NCBI GenBank assembly: GCA_011503125.2
Contig: WWBZ02000033.1
Coordinates: 1,240,001 to 1,304,000 of the forward strand
DNA: 64,000 nt
Origin: Botryosphaeria dothidea
Lineage: Eukaryota; Ascomycota; Dothideomycetes; Botryosphaeriales; Botryosphaeriaceae
Reading direction: 5' to 3'
In this document: piece by piece, positions 1 through 11,430 of the stretch
Layout: each line of letters starts with the position of its first letter
Position numbering within the stretch: the first letter of the stretch is position 1
Program-made: the position numbers and the translations under genes
The notes under the pieces: model-generated
What the model saw: only the letters and a program-made list of their open reading frames with translations
Told to the model about the DNA's origin: nothing
The model's database searches: none

Positions 1-991
1 CCGGGGGAGGAGTGGGAGGGAACATGTTGCGGTTGATCGGTGGCTCTGATTGTTGCCTCGATCGGCTGCTCAATCCAGGCTTGACAAGGTTGGTTGCGGC
101 AAAGGAGATCTTTTCGTCCGGTCTGTCATCCTTCGCGTTGGTGCCTGCAGCAGCTTCGGAGTTCATCCTCTTGATTTCGGCACCAGCGAAGCCAGTGAAG
201 GCATTGGCACGATCAGAGGCAGCAACGAGTCGAGCCTTTCCAAGGTAATCCTTGGCCTTCAAGTTCTTCACCTTTGCCTCGTTCGGGCGGTAGACAATTC
301 CAACAGGAATGGAGAAGACGGTGTAGCCCTACAGTTTGTTAGCTCAGAAGCTTCCCAAAGCCTTAACAAGCTTACCTCTGCCTCCTCGCGAATAGCCTCG
401 TCGATTACATCGTGGTCCGGAACGACCTTTTCCTTGGCGGCAAAGGAAAGATCTTGCATGCCAGCATCCTTTTGCTGCAGGTAGATGTAGCACAGACCGC
501 GGTTGAAGAGGACCTCGCAGGAGTATAGCTTGAACTTCAAACCCAATTGCTCGTAGTCGATATTGTTGTTTCCGCGCAGGTAGAGGAGGGTGTCGTTGAA
601 ATTTGCCAATGCCTCCTCGAAGTCGCCCATGAGGAAATTGGAGACACCCTGCTGAAAGTATGCAACGGCGAGATACTGATCCAGGCGCACAGCGCGCTGG
701 TAGCATTCGACCTGGAGAGAGGTCAGTAACTGAAACTCGGGCAGCGCTTCGCTACCACATTACTCACAGCCTTCTCATGTTCGCCGAGTGTTGCATGAAT
801 GACGCCCATATTGAATAGGATTTTCGACGTGTCGGAGATGCCGTCGAAGAACTTCAGAGCTTCATCGAATTCATTATTGTCGTAAGCGGCCAGCGCTCCC
901 ACCCACGTCTCGATCTCCTGCAGAACTGAGTTAGTGTTTTTGAGCTAAGAGGTTTGAAGAGTTAGCCGCTACTTGCCTGCTTGAGAGACAT
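1..991 (-). CDS. noxR: NADPH oxidase regulator NoxR (p67phox-like), partial at its 3' end
   Basis: Cytosolic activator of the fungal NADPH oxidases NoxA/NoxB; family knowledge says it works with Rac and Bem1 in polarised growth and development. Exons read as 991-977, 917-768, 711-376 and 328 to beyond base 1, giving 276 residues. The N-terminus is tetratricopeptide repeat material: aromatic/small-residue helices such as ALAAYDNNEFDEALKFF and VRLDQYLAVAYFQQGVSNFL. Next comes the short hydrophobic segment GYTVFSIPVGIVYRP, which matches the activation-domain region that follows the TPRs in p67phox homologues. A Pro/Ser-rich linker begins and runs off the window; PB1 and SH3-type parts would lie outside. 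The first intron uses a GC donor (GCAAGT at 976-971). The start MSLKQEIETWVGAL fits the family. Confidence in the family is high. Confidence 0.88.
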
Positions 992-2152
992 GTCGGACGA
1001 TCAGTTGGTAGCGTTGGCAGAGTCAATGCCGGCGGTAGGAGAGGAGGATGAAGAGGAGGAGGGCGCTTCGCAGCTCCTGGAGAGCACCGGTAGACGGGAA
1101 CTGAGCAAGGGTGGCGGCTCTGGAAAGCGGGTAGGTGGGCGCGAGGTGATTAAAAGAGGAACGTGGGAAGCGCCGGCATGCAGGTGCTCGCAGAGCGGGT
1201 ATAAGGTGCCAATGATTCCTAGCCGCCTGGGCTGCGTGGACAAGGCGGGGCTGGCTGGGGATTCGCGTGCGATTAGATACGGCTGGGAATTACGAGCGAC
1301 GTCGGTGCTCGGTGGCGGCGGGAAGGAAGAGCGGTGATCGGCTTGGGGCGTGACAAGCAGGCGACGTGCAGAAAAAATATGGACAGGCACGCGAACGCGG
1401 TATAGACTGCAGGTGCAGAAGGAGAGAACAGAAGGAAGAGAATTACACGGGTGGAGGAAAGAGCGTGACGGCTAGCGGCCGGGAGGAAAAGAGCGGACTG
1501 CACGACAGGCACCTGGCCGTCGCGTCTGTAACTCTCGAGGCCTTCTTGAACGGCCATAGGCTCGCCATACGCCAAGGTCCACCATTAAGAGGCCCTGTCG
1601 CAGCATGGCGTTCCACGACCGCGGCCGTGTCAGGCCGCCGAGGCCGCTGCACAAGCCGCACCCGCAGACGATTGGCTGTCGACGCGCCGGGGCGGGCGCG
1701 TCCAGGGCCTCCACGGCGCGTAGCATCACGACAAGTCACAGCACTCTGCACTCTGCTCGCACGCCTGTCAGATGACAATGGCCGTACCTCGCGCTCTTGG
1801 TGTTCTTGGTGTGCCATGGCGACAGCTGCAATCGGCGCTCCTGCCGCGCCCTGCCTGGCTTTCAAATCCGCTGTGTCTGGAACTGCCTCAGCTCTGTGTC
1901 AAGATCACCGCCGCTTGCACTTGCAGTGCACGCACGAGCCGCCTCACTGAACTCGGCGGCGTATGAGCCCGCCGTTGCATGAAAGCTTGTCTCTCAGGCT
2001 GGCACTGCCATTTTGCTGCGACAGAGCCGGTTCATGCCACCGCCTGATGCGCTTCCTGCTTTTGTAGAGCTTACACACAGCTGCACGACTACTTTTGGCC
2101 CTCCCCGCCCGCGCTAGCCCGGATCGGGCCAGCTGCCAGAGAGCTTCGCGCT
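992..2152. other. intergenic: noxR upstream region and CCS1 3' flank
   Basis: About 1.2 kb of GC-rich DNA between two minus-strand genes. It should hold the noxR promoter (proximal to 991) and the CCS1 3' end. Long open frames lie on both strands, but they are Arg/Ser/Pro-rich, overlap each other and show no domain, as expected from GC-rich non-coding DNA. I see no RNA gene or repeat. Confidence 0.6.
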
Positions 2153-2997
2153 TTAGAGCATCCCGCGATCCACCTGTTCCTTGCGCTCTTCCCAAACCGT
2201 CTTTCCCGAGCATGAGCACACCGTCTTGTCGTTGTTCCACACCCCCGCGCTGCGTGCGATCACGCCCACCAGCTGGTCGGGGTCGTTCTTGCTGAACGGG
2301 CCATCCTGCTGCCGTGCAACCACGATGCTGCGCCCTATCAATTCCCAGATCTCGAGAGGCCGGTCCAAGAAGACACTGCCAACGCCTCCCTTGCCGACCT
2401 GAACCGTTCCAAACACTCCTCGTCCCGGTTTACCCTCCGCCTTCACCTTCACAGCCTCCCAGATAGGGCCGGTCGACTCCGGGCCCTCCGATATGTCGCC
2501 GCGCTCGCGCACCGTTGCATAATACGTTCCAGGTGACAGCCCCCGGATGCTCAGGTCGATGACGGTAAGATTAGAGGCAACCTGAACCATGCGCACGAGG
2601 CCGCGGACCTTGTTTTCAATCGTAGGACTGTGGCTCTCGAGGATGCAAACAGCCGCGCTATTCGATGCGCCACTGCCTCGCAGGATGGCATCGCGGCCGG
2701 TCTGCTGGATCGCTTCGACAATTGAGGATGGTGAGGCGGTGCCTTCAATCGAAACCAGCTGGTTCTGCAAGTCACCCTCAACCTTGTTCACGCCTGCATC
2801 TCGCGCGTTAGTGCCGGGACGGGTGCGCAGTTTGCATTGATTGCCGACCTTGAAGCTTGTACAAGGACGTAGACACATCCTTAATACAGTCCTCACAGCT
2901 GAGAGGCACGGCAAATGTCGTCTGGCGCGAGACCGATCAGTACAGACCTCAGCAGTAGCGAGGCTTGGGCGGAACAAACCTGAAATGAAGGTATCAT
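2153..2997 (-). CDS. CCS1: Copper chaperone for Cu/Zn superoxide dismutase (Ccs1/Lys7)
   Basis: Delivers copper to Sod1 in the cytosol and mitochondrial intermembrane space. Exons 2997-2980, 2921-2849 and 2793-2153 splice to 243 residues, close to yeast Ccs1. Domain I (residues about 7-75) is an HMA-like fold starting TTFAVPLSCEDCIKDV; the CxxC copper site is present, but the usual preceding Met (MxCxxC) is Leu-Ser. Domain II (about 85-215) is SOD1-like, with SNSAAVCILES and GLSPGTYYATVRERGDIS, and lacks a full metal-binding set as in other chaperones. Domain III ends with a CxC copper-transfer motif (CSCSG) before a charged tail. Both introns join codons cleanly (SFQ|TTF and LQG|VNK). The start MIPSFQ is the only ATG in frame with the spliced HMA domain. 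It is divergent from the uL13m gene. Confidence 0.9.
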
Positions 2998-4070
2998 GTT
3001 AGCGAGTATGGAGTAAGAGATCAGACTCAAGGGTGAGAGCGGAGAGAGAGTCGCGAGAAAGTGGCGGCATCTTCGAGAATGTGAGTCGCCATGATGCGGA
3101 GGGGCCTCGGACATGATGCCCCGCTGATAAATCCAAACTCCGCCTGGGCTTCCGCTCCAAATCGCGGGAAAACCCTTCTACCGACCTCTTCAGCCACTCA
3201 CGCTGCCATGTCCCCACAGCCTGAGTACAATTGCCCTCTCAGAGTGTAGAAGGAACCGTTTGTCGTGTGCTGCCCCTCCAATGACGTCAGCCCATAGTGC
3301 GAGTGAATCCATGTGTAGATGAAGGGCTCCTCGCCTGATGGCGGCGTAGCTCTTTTCTTCCTTCGGCACATGCCCTCGTCGTTCTCCAACACTCCCGAAC
3401 AAAGTGCAACGTGCCAGCCTCCGCCTTGCTAACTCTATGTCGCCAAGCTTGCTCTCACATGTCGCAGATTCATGATACATGCTGTCTTGGCAGAACGGCA
3501 ATAATTGCTAGCTTTGTAACTTGAGCTTACAACACGCCCTGCTCGCGTGCTTCTGGCGCGATGCTCACGCTTTGGTGGCATCGATCCTCATTCACCTGAA
3601 ACAGAGGATCAACACCTAGCTAGTGATGCTGCACGCGTGCTTTCCGTGTATGTACTTTCAGTGTTTGCGCTTTGTGCTTGCAATGGAAAAACAAGGACTG
3701 TCGCTGAGGGCAACGTCTGCTTTGTCGTTGTGAACTTAGGCACCTGAGGGCAACTGCACTCGTTCAGAGGTTATTATCGATAAGCTATGCTTGACTTGCA
3801 AAATTCCGTAGTGAAACATTGTTATTATAGAATCACTACATTTTGCATTTGGTTACCCAATTCGGCAACTGTAGCACGTGACTGTGGAAGGGACCGAAAA
3901 GTCTTGGCGTGATTTTGCCCGTGGATCGCAACACCAAAGCTCTGGAGAGCCACCGGCAGCAGCGCATCTCCGCAATCACCGACAGCCAAGCTCCATCCTC
4001 CGGTCCGGGCCACCCTCCAATTGCTCCTGAAAGATCCTAATTGCGCTGCAATTGCGCTGCCTACCGCAAC
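2998..4070. other. intergenic: divergent promoter region, CCS1 / uL13m
   Basis: About 1.07 kb between two divergent genes, so it contains both promoters. No convincing open frame, tRNA or repeat. Short frames near 3190-3500 (minus) and 3547-3747 (plus) have no recognisable composition. Confidence 0.6.
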
Positions 4071-4739
4071 ATGTCGCAAACAATCGGCAAAGTACGCGCA
4101 CTCAAACCCTCCGCACCACCTCCGCAGCACCACCATGGCCGGCCGCAACATGCCCATAACCCATACTGACCTCTAAACCTCTCTCCATAGACCCGCCTCG
4201 CCTACAGCCGCGCCTGGCACCACGTCGACGTGGGCGGGGACTCCCGGCCGCTTGGCCGCCTGGCGTCGTCCATCGCACTCGCGCTGATGGGCAAGCACAA
4301 GCCGATCTTCGACCCGTCGACGGACTGCGGCGACTATGTCGTTGCGACCAACTGCGCGCACCTGCACACGACCGGCAAGAAGATGCAGCGCAAGAAGTAC
4401 TACCGGCACACGACGCGCCCCGGCAGCCTGCAGGAGATCACGATGGAGCGGCTGATGGAGAAGTGGGGTGGCGCGGAGATCTTGAGACGGGCGGTCAGCG
4501 GCATGTTGCCCAAGAATAGGCTGAGGAAGGAGAGGTTGGCGAGGTTGAAAGGTGAGTGATTGGGGTTCGACGGTCGGTGATGGAGGTTTATGGAGGTATG
4601 CTGACTATATTGGTGGGCAATAGCGTTTGAAGGTGCGGCGCATCCTTATAGGCAGAACATTCTGAAGGTCGCGGGACAGCAGGCTTCGTCGATACGGGAT
4701 CTGCCGGAGGTCAGGAAGACATTGTCGGAGTCGAAGTAG
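4071..4739 (+). CDS. MRPL23: Mitochondrial large-subunit ribosomal protein uL13m (Mrpl23-like)
   Basis: Component of the mitochondrial 54S subunit. Exons 4071-4091, 4191-4551 and 4624-4739 splice to 165 residues, close to yeast Mrpl23. The L13 fold is evident: TRLAYSRAWHHVDVGGDSRPLGRLASSIA at the start, then GDYVVATNC, the Tyr/His-rich KKYYRHTTRPGSL motif and the PKNRLRKERLARLKAFEG signature near the C-terminus. The first exon encodes only MSQTIGK, a common intron position in filamentous ascomycetes. The last intron (4552-4623) joins codons as LK|AFEG. The basic N-terminus suits mitochondrial import. The eukaryotic cytosolic uL13 lacks this arrangement, so the mitochondrial form is preferred. 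Confidence 0.9.
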
Positions 4740-5125
4740 GGCGGGAAAGAGAAGGCTGGCGTTCAGGTTGCATATACAAGGGATTCAAAAGCGGCATTTT
4801 CTGTATGACCGGTGATTGATGTGGGACTGGGAATGTACAAATATTCATGGCATTAGGATGTGCAAATGGAAGAATTCAAAGCGGCGACTTGCCTGTATGA
4901 AGTCGAGATATATTCTTTTGATATGTACTGGATTTCCCAAAATGGAAATAAAATTTGCAGAGCTCCTGTCGCTCAAGCATTCTTCACAGCAAGGAAATCA
5001 CAGGAGGCTTTTTGAACTTTTTCATTGATATCAAACTGAGTAGTCTTTCTACCTTAGGAACCTGAAAACGCCAGTCTCGCTTTGTGATATAATGCAAATG
5101 GACAGCTCCGCAAAACGACACATAT
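4740..5125. other. intergenic: convergent 3' ends of uL13m and uricase
   Basis: An AT-richer stretch between convergent genes, probably carrying both 3' UTRs. It contains AATAAA-like A/T-rich text near 4945-4955. No coding signal seen. Confidence 0.55.
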
Positions 5126-6149
5126 TTACAACTTCGCCTTAGAGCCCTTACGACCAACAGTGCACTGGATCAACCCGTTGGGGTCGGTCTGAGGGGCAAA
5201 CACTTCGGCATCCTTGCCAGTGTTCTTCGTGCCCTTGAACCAGCTCAGGTCTGCGATGATGTCAGCATATGTGCTCCCCACTCGATTGGCGAGGAAGCTT
5301 ACCAATCTCAAAGTAGTGCTTGTTAGGCAGCGAGTAGCTGACAGTCTCCACAAGTGGTGCTGCAGACAAAATTTGGTCGCTCATCTTGTACATGGTGTTC
5401 TGCACGCTAGCGCTGTTGTCCTTCGCAAAGGTATCCAAGGTAATCGTCTTCGCCGAGTTGAACGCAGCGTCGAATTTAGGGACCACACTCTTGACCTCAT
5501 CGAGACCGGAGAAAGTCTTCCATTCCCACTCGGCCTTGACCTCGGTGCTGAGAATGCGGTCCCAGGTCTCGCCCAGGCGCGTGTATTCGTCGCGGTGGAA
5601 GCCGTAGAAGGCGGAGCCGGTGCTCTTGAGCACGAGGAGCTTGTCGATGCCGCTCTTGATCGAGATGCCCTTTCCCTCGCGGATAACGGCCTCGACGGTG
5701 CGGATATCCTCGCCGTCGCGCACGAAAGAGTGGGGGTGCGGCTTGCCGTCAATGGTCATGCGCGTCCACTTGTGGGTAACGATCTTGACGTGGGCGGCAT
5801 GGATGTGCGAGTACTTCGTGATGAAGTGGGTGCCGACAATGGAGGCGAAAAGCTCGGGAGGAGTGACGGGGTTCTGCTTCGCCAGCACGTAGACGGTGTG
5901 CTTCTGGGTGTCGGTGGCTACGATGACGGAGTTGTCCGCCTGCGTGTACCTGTTGGAGATGTGGCGTTAGCTGGGAAATTGCACTGCTATTTGGGCTGTT
6001 GAGCTTTCTACATACGAGGTCTCAATATCGCCCTCGAGGAGCACGCGGACGGTCTGCTCAACAACAGACTGGGTGCCATCAGGGTGCTTGTGGACCTTGT
6101 ACAGACGGACGTTGTCCTTGCCGTAGCGGGCGTAGTTGAGCTGAGACAT
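5126..6149 (-). CDS. uaZ: Urate oxidase (uricase), peroxisomal
   Basis: Oxidises urate to 5-hydroxyisourate in purine breakdown, releasing H2O2. Exons 6149-6016, 5949-5303 and 5250-5126 splice to 301 residues, the family length. Landmarks run in order: MSQLNYARYGKDNVRLYKV with the catalytic Lys region, NSVIVATDTQKHTVY with the catalytic Thr, the uricase signature around FITKYSHIHAAHV, and NKHYFEIDLSWFKGTKNTGK with the active-site His. The C-terminus is Ala-Lys-Leu, a type 1 peroxisomal targeting signal. Both introns interrupt codons and restore the conserved text (ETSYTQADNS and HYFEIDLSWF). All key residues appear intact. The upstream region has a GATAAG site, consistent with nitrogen (AreA-type) control, but that is inference. 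Confidence 0.96.
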
Positions 6150-7410
6150 TATGGTGGTAAAGAAGCTGAGATATAAAAGAAACTAAGGAGTCAGTGGGGG
6201 AAGAAGTGCGAGACTGGCGAGAGCTGGAGCCGGCTAGAGAGGAAACAAGGAAAGCTGTGCCTGGGACAAGCTACGGCTAGGATGGGGAGGTGGAAGCTTA
6301 TATCGCGTCCTCTGCGATAAGGACGGTCAAGCGGACTTCGCCATACTACGCCTGCGCTGGTTGCCGTAATCTGTGTCTCCCCGCGGTCTTTGCAGCGGAG
6401 AAGTAGGGCGTTGCCCAATGAGGAGCACCTGTTGTGGAGGAGCTGGACGCGGCTCACGCCATCAACGTGTCGGAGGCCGCCGCACTCAGTTCGCAGACCC
6501 CCTACAGGCTGCGGCACGCCGCCGAGGCCCTCCCCGTCTGCGCACCGCAAGCCGCTGCAGGCCCCGGCTCGGAGAAAAAGGTGCCATCTGCGTGGTATCT
6601 TGTGTGCAGATTGAGCTACGTAAAGATCAAGCAGTGCCCGAAACGGGAGTCTGCGCTTGCAGCAGCCCACTGCGCACTGCACACCGGTCCTCCCCTTGAA
6701 GCCGGGGTGCCGAATACACAAGAAGTGAGGCTTACCCGGGCGCGAGCAAGCCGCGAGCAGGCCGCGAGGAATATGAACTTTCCCCCCTCACAAAGGCGAT
6801 GCAATGAAATTAGAGAAGCTACCTATCCGCGGAAGGCAGAAGATCTCCGCGAGCTCTTGCAGCTCCAACAATCCATGCGATTACGGGTGTGATTGGCAGC
6901 GAGCTTAGAACCCCGGCCACGGCAACCAGAGCACGCCATGTGTACGTAGAATTCTAGTATGCGCAACACGCGGTTGTCGGGGTGAGGAATGGGCATGCAA
7001 GACATCATCGGAATTTGAGGCGTGCAGCACCAGTGCCAGCCAGCAGCCCGCCGTGAGCCTGAGGCCCAAGCACATCCTCTATCCCCGCATCAGCCCTCAG
7101 CCCTGGCCGTTTGGCCGCTCGGTCTTGCTGCCCACACCTTGCGCGTCCTGTACCCCGGTACAAACCTCACCTCAACCCAGCCAGCGCGGTCCCACAAACA
7201 CCAACACCGCCCCAGCTGCACAAGCTCACCCTCGCCGCTGCCGCCGCCTGACCGCTGCCCACCGTCCGCCGCCCAACGCTCCGCACACCCTCCACTCCGC
7301 TCCGCTCCCGGCGTCGCATGAGATGGCAGCCCAGTAGCCCGCTATCCTCATGCCTGCAATTCGACCACGCCATCACTGCGCACCAACGATATGATGGTTG
7401 ATGGACTCCC
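6150..7410. other. intergenic: divergent promoter region, uricase / Rictor
   Basis: About 1.26 kb between divergent genes. The part nearest the Rictor start (7020-7400) is pyrimidine- and Pro-codon-rich, as in fungal 5' leaders. The open frames here are shadows without domains. The only notable items are the GATAAG and TATA-like elements listed separately. Confidence 0.55.
6296..6321. promoter_or_regulatory. putative uricase promoter elements: TATA-like and GATAAG
   Basis: About 150 bp upstream of the uricase start, the minus strand reads GATATAAG (TATA-like), and the plus strand carries GATAAG at 6316-6321. AreA/Nit2 GATA factors bind HGATAR, and purine catabolic genes are classic targets in Aspergillus and Neurospora. 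The sites are seen; their function is inferred. Confidence 0.3.
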
Positions 7411-10400
7411 ATGACGCCCATCTTGCAGCCCGCGCCTGCGTCGCGCTCCATGTCCAGCCAGCCCGATGTGCCCGTCCAGGACCACAACAACCTGCAGCCT
7501 CCGGGCCGTCCGAGCAAAGATGGCCGCGCTCCCGCCAGCTACGGTCCCACTGTGCGTGGGAACTCGTACGCAACCACGATAGCCCCCGGCCCCGGCAGCT
7601 TTAGCTCTGAGCTGCGCACCATCACCACCTCACGGTCCGACAACGTTCGCCCGCCGCTTACGGAGCACACGACCTTTGCCGGAGATGACAGCATGCGCTC
7701 TGCATCGGAGCAGAGGCAGGCTGAGCTGCGAGACCAGATAGAGAAGGAGACGAAGATCAAGATCGGCTCGGAGAACCTCCTAGAGGCCCTCAATACGAAA
7801 AATGCGAAGCAGGCGAAGGAGCAAAAGTCCCGTGTTGAAGCCGAGCTCAACATCTCAAACCGTAAGCTGGCTAACTTGAAGCTGGACCTGGAGACCGAGA
7901 TCCAGCGCGCGAAGGAGCCTGTCGCATCGGAAGGTCGCCTATCATTCCTATTCCGCAACGCTCCCTCCCGATCCGAATCATATCAAAACACAGAAGAGGT
8001 GGATCCGGACAGCGAATCGCCCACGTTGGTCCTGGCGGATATTCTACAAGCACTGGAGGCGGAAGGCATGCAATCCGATTATTACGTGGAAAAGGGAAAT
8101 TCGCTGGTTGAACTATTCAAGAGACACCCCACCTTGAAGTACGACCTGGCGTGGTCTATTTTCGGACTCCGCGTACAAATGATGCTGCTCAGCGACAGCC
8201 GCGAGGTGGTTGCAGCCGGATACCGTGTCATGAGATACGCCATTGCGGACAGAAGATCCCTTCAAACCATCCGTTCGTTCCACACCGACTACTTGGTCAT
8301 TCTTTCTTTGGTCAAGGAGAGCAAAGTCAGCGTTGAGCGAGAACAAGCGCTTAAGTTCATTCGAGCCTTCTTGGAAGTGAAGGACGGGGTCAAGGAAATT
8401 TCTCGCGCTGTTATTCGTATTATCGTGGCCGTCGCCGAGCATGCTGAAGACCGTCTAAGGAACATTAGCATCTTGACACTAGCGGAAATTCTCGTCAAAG
8501 ATCCGGAGAGGCTGGTATCTTCCGGAGGAATGGGTCCTCTGACAGATGCCCTTGGTGAGGGACTTTATCACGCTTCGGAGAGCTTGACGGGCTCATTTCT
8601 CTACCTGTTGGATTTCCCCAGCCGCCGCAAATATCTTCGATCAGGGCATGAATTACAGGTCCCATTTGCCGCATTTACGGATGCTTCGTCTGGACATGCC
8701 AACGAGGAGAAGCTGAAAGCTAACGCAAAAGTCATTGCAGCATTGTTGAAAAGCTGGCCGGGTCTCCTTACTCTATGCATGCACGACTTTATGGCCACAA
8801 AATCTCTCATGTCGTCTCTGTACATCCCACTTCCCCAGGTTCGGAACGTCATCTTGGAGCTTCTTTTCGACATTCTCAGGATCAAACCACCTTCATGGTC
8901 ATCTTCTTTCCTCGCTGGCCGCCGGCTGACAACCTACGGTCGAGTCACGAATTTGAAAAATGCGGAATCCACAACTTCCGCCTCCAAGGTCGAAGAGGAG
9001 GAGACAAAGAGAAGCCTTGTGGATCATTATGTCGCAGTAATGCTGGCAGTCTTGCTACATTCAGGCCTGGTTCCAGCACTTTTACACGCAGAAGAAGATG
9101 CGTTGAATTTGACATTAAAGAGGAAAACAACATTACTTCTCGGAGAAGTCTTGAAGATGGCCAACGAACTACTACCCCCTTCTTGGAGCGCCGAACTCCA
9201 GGTTCTCCCTGACCTACTGAGGTCTGCAGCGAAGTTCGGTGTCGACGAGCGTTTCATTGCCACAGGCACAATATACCAAGTCGACAGCGTGAACCGAACC
9301 TTGTTCCGCTCAGGAGCGAACGAAAAGTTTGGTGGTGGGGCTGAACACGAGGAATTTCATCCGCCTCAACAATCAAAGAAGCAATTCAGCGCACAAATTG
9401 ACGAAGCAGCATTTCGGAATCTAATGGCAGAATCAAGGGTCCTTGAGACCCCAAACTATCAAAAGTGGCGATGGGACCTTGTCCAAGGAATCCTGGACGG
9501 GCCTTTGTACAATCCAAAGCGTCTGGATGAAGCGTTGCGAGCCACCAAATTCATTCACCGTCTGATAAATTTCTTCAGACCGTTTAAGCATCGTTTCTCC
9601 ATCCTGAAGAATACCCGACCGAATCAGCGCTACGTCAGGGCGGGTTGTTCTTTGATGCGGGCATTACTAAACAATGCAGATGGGACCAGGTATCTCATGG
9701 ACAGCAAGCCGATTCGACAACTTGGTGAATGCTTGTCACATTTCGACCGTATGAGTGGTCTGACCTCTGAGGAGCCCATCTTCTCTGCTGAGCGCATGGC
9801 TGAGACAATTACTGGTGGGTACTTTGCGATGCTGGGAGAGTTGAGCAAGAAACCAGAGGGCGTTCATATCTTCGAAAGGTGGAAGATGATCAACATGTTT
9901 TATCACATTGTTGAATTACGGGACAGGGATGACTTGATGAAGACTCTTCTTAGCAACATGGATTACACTCTGGATGGCCATCTCCGGATTATTCTTTCGA
10001 AGGCCATGACCGCGGGGACCAAGGAAATTCGTATTTTCGCCACGAGGCTTCTGAGAAAGTACGCAACAAAACCTCTACAGCCCGAAGACGCACCAGTCCC
10101 TGGGACTGAGGTTGCAGAATGGGCAATACGTCTTCTAGTCACTCAACTTTACGACCCAGAGATCGAGGTCTGTGAGGTGGCTATCAAAATCCTGGAGGAA
10201 GCTTGCAACCAAAAGAGATCTCTCGAATATGTCGTCAAATGCGCCCCGACGCTGGATCACTTGGGCGAGATTGGAGCTCCCCTTCTCCTGCGGTTCTTAT
10301 CCACATCGGTTGGCTATCATTACTTGGATGGCCTGGACTACATCACAAGAGAAATGGACGATTGGTTCTTAGGCCGCAACGATTCATATGTGGCACTTGT

Positions 10401-11430
10401 GGAGGCATCACTTGCTCGTGCCCTGGCGGACATTCCGGAGAAGCCACCAGCCCACCTGGCATTCGACGAGATGCCTGATCCCCTTGAGTACGGACTAGTC
10501 CCGCCACATTTCTACCGGGAACTTGCTAGAACCCTAGAAGGGTGCAAACTGCTGGAAGCCAAAGGCCACTTCGAAGAGTTTGCGTCTACTATCAAGGAGT
10601 ATTGCATGGAAAGAGAGGATGTAGAGATCATCCTGAAGGTGAAGGGCTGCTTATGGGCTGTTGGCAACGTTGGCTCGATGGACTTGGGAGCACCATTCCT
10701 CGAAAGCACTGATGTGACCAGATTCATTGTACAGATTGCTGAGGAGTCTGAAGTCATGTCACTCCGAGGAACTGCGTTCTTTGTATTGGGTCTCATTTCT
10801 CGAAGCTTGCATGGCCAAGAGATCCTGATTGAGTGCGGTTGGGATGCTACAACCAACATCATGGGCGAGTCTCTGGGCTTTTGTATTCCCATGGACTTCA
10901 AGAAGCTTTTCTCGGTAAGCCAGGTTCGAGCTATTGGACGAACAGCGCTAACCATTTCAGATCAAACCGTGGACTGCCTCAAGCGTGACCATGGAAGGCT
11001 TGAGGGCCTCAGCCGGAGCGAAAAATAAGATCACCGATAGTGATCCGATCAATGCACGGATACTCAAGCTTGTCACAGACCTGGGGAATACAGTGCTGGC
11101 CAAGCGTGCTGCGAATGACCTTCACGGGTACCTTGGTGAATCCTCCCTAAGCACAATTGCATGGCTAACAATGGCAACAGCATCAAAGCAAAGAAAGCCC
11201 CCGGTTTCCAGAAAACGACGATGTTCCACAAGGTCATGGCCATCCTCGAGCTGCATCACTTCCGGCTACCAGTTTGTCGTTTCGTCATCGATCTATTCGA
11301 CAAGAATGTCCTGCGGCAAATAGTTCTTGAGGAAGAGAGTAGCTCTGATGATGACAGCGATGATGATGCCCCGGTTGCAACAAATGGAACCGGCAGGCGA
11401 CCCAGCCAGCTCTCGATCGAAGTCACTTGA
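7411..11430 (+). CDS. STE20: TORC2 subunit Rictor orthologue (Ste20 of fission yeast / Avo3-Tsc11)
   Basis: Scaffold subunit of target-of-rapamycin complex 2, which controls AGC kinases, actin and membrane stress signalling. Exons 7411-10914, 10961-11127 and 11181-11430 give 1306 residues, near the fission yeast protein. Residues 1-90 are Ser/Pro-rich and disordered. Residues 95-170 form a Lys/Glu-rich coiled coil resembling an HR1/REM-1 domain (QRQAELRDQIEKETKIKI). From about 205 the helical-repeat Rictor N-terminal region begins (DILQALEAEGMQSDYYVEKG). Further landmarks are FHPPQQSKKQFSAQIDEAAF and YNPKRLDEALRATKFIHRLI, typical of the Rictor middle region, and CLWAVGNVGSMDLGAPFL near the end, the Rictor V region. 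The C-terminus is Ser/Asp-rich. Introns are 46 and 53 bp. The start is the first in-frame ATG that suits the ORF; a different N-terminus is possible. Confidence 0.92.

Noticed and set aside
1001..1950. Overlapping open frames of 100-194 codons on both strands
   Set aside because: GC-rich low-complexity text with no domain; each overlaps others, and the region is the promoter of noxR.
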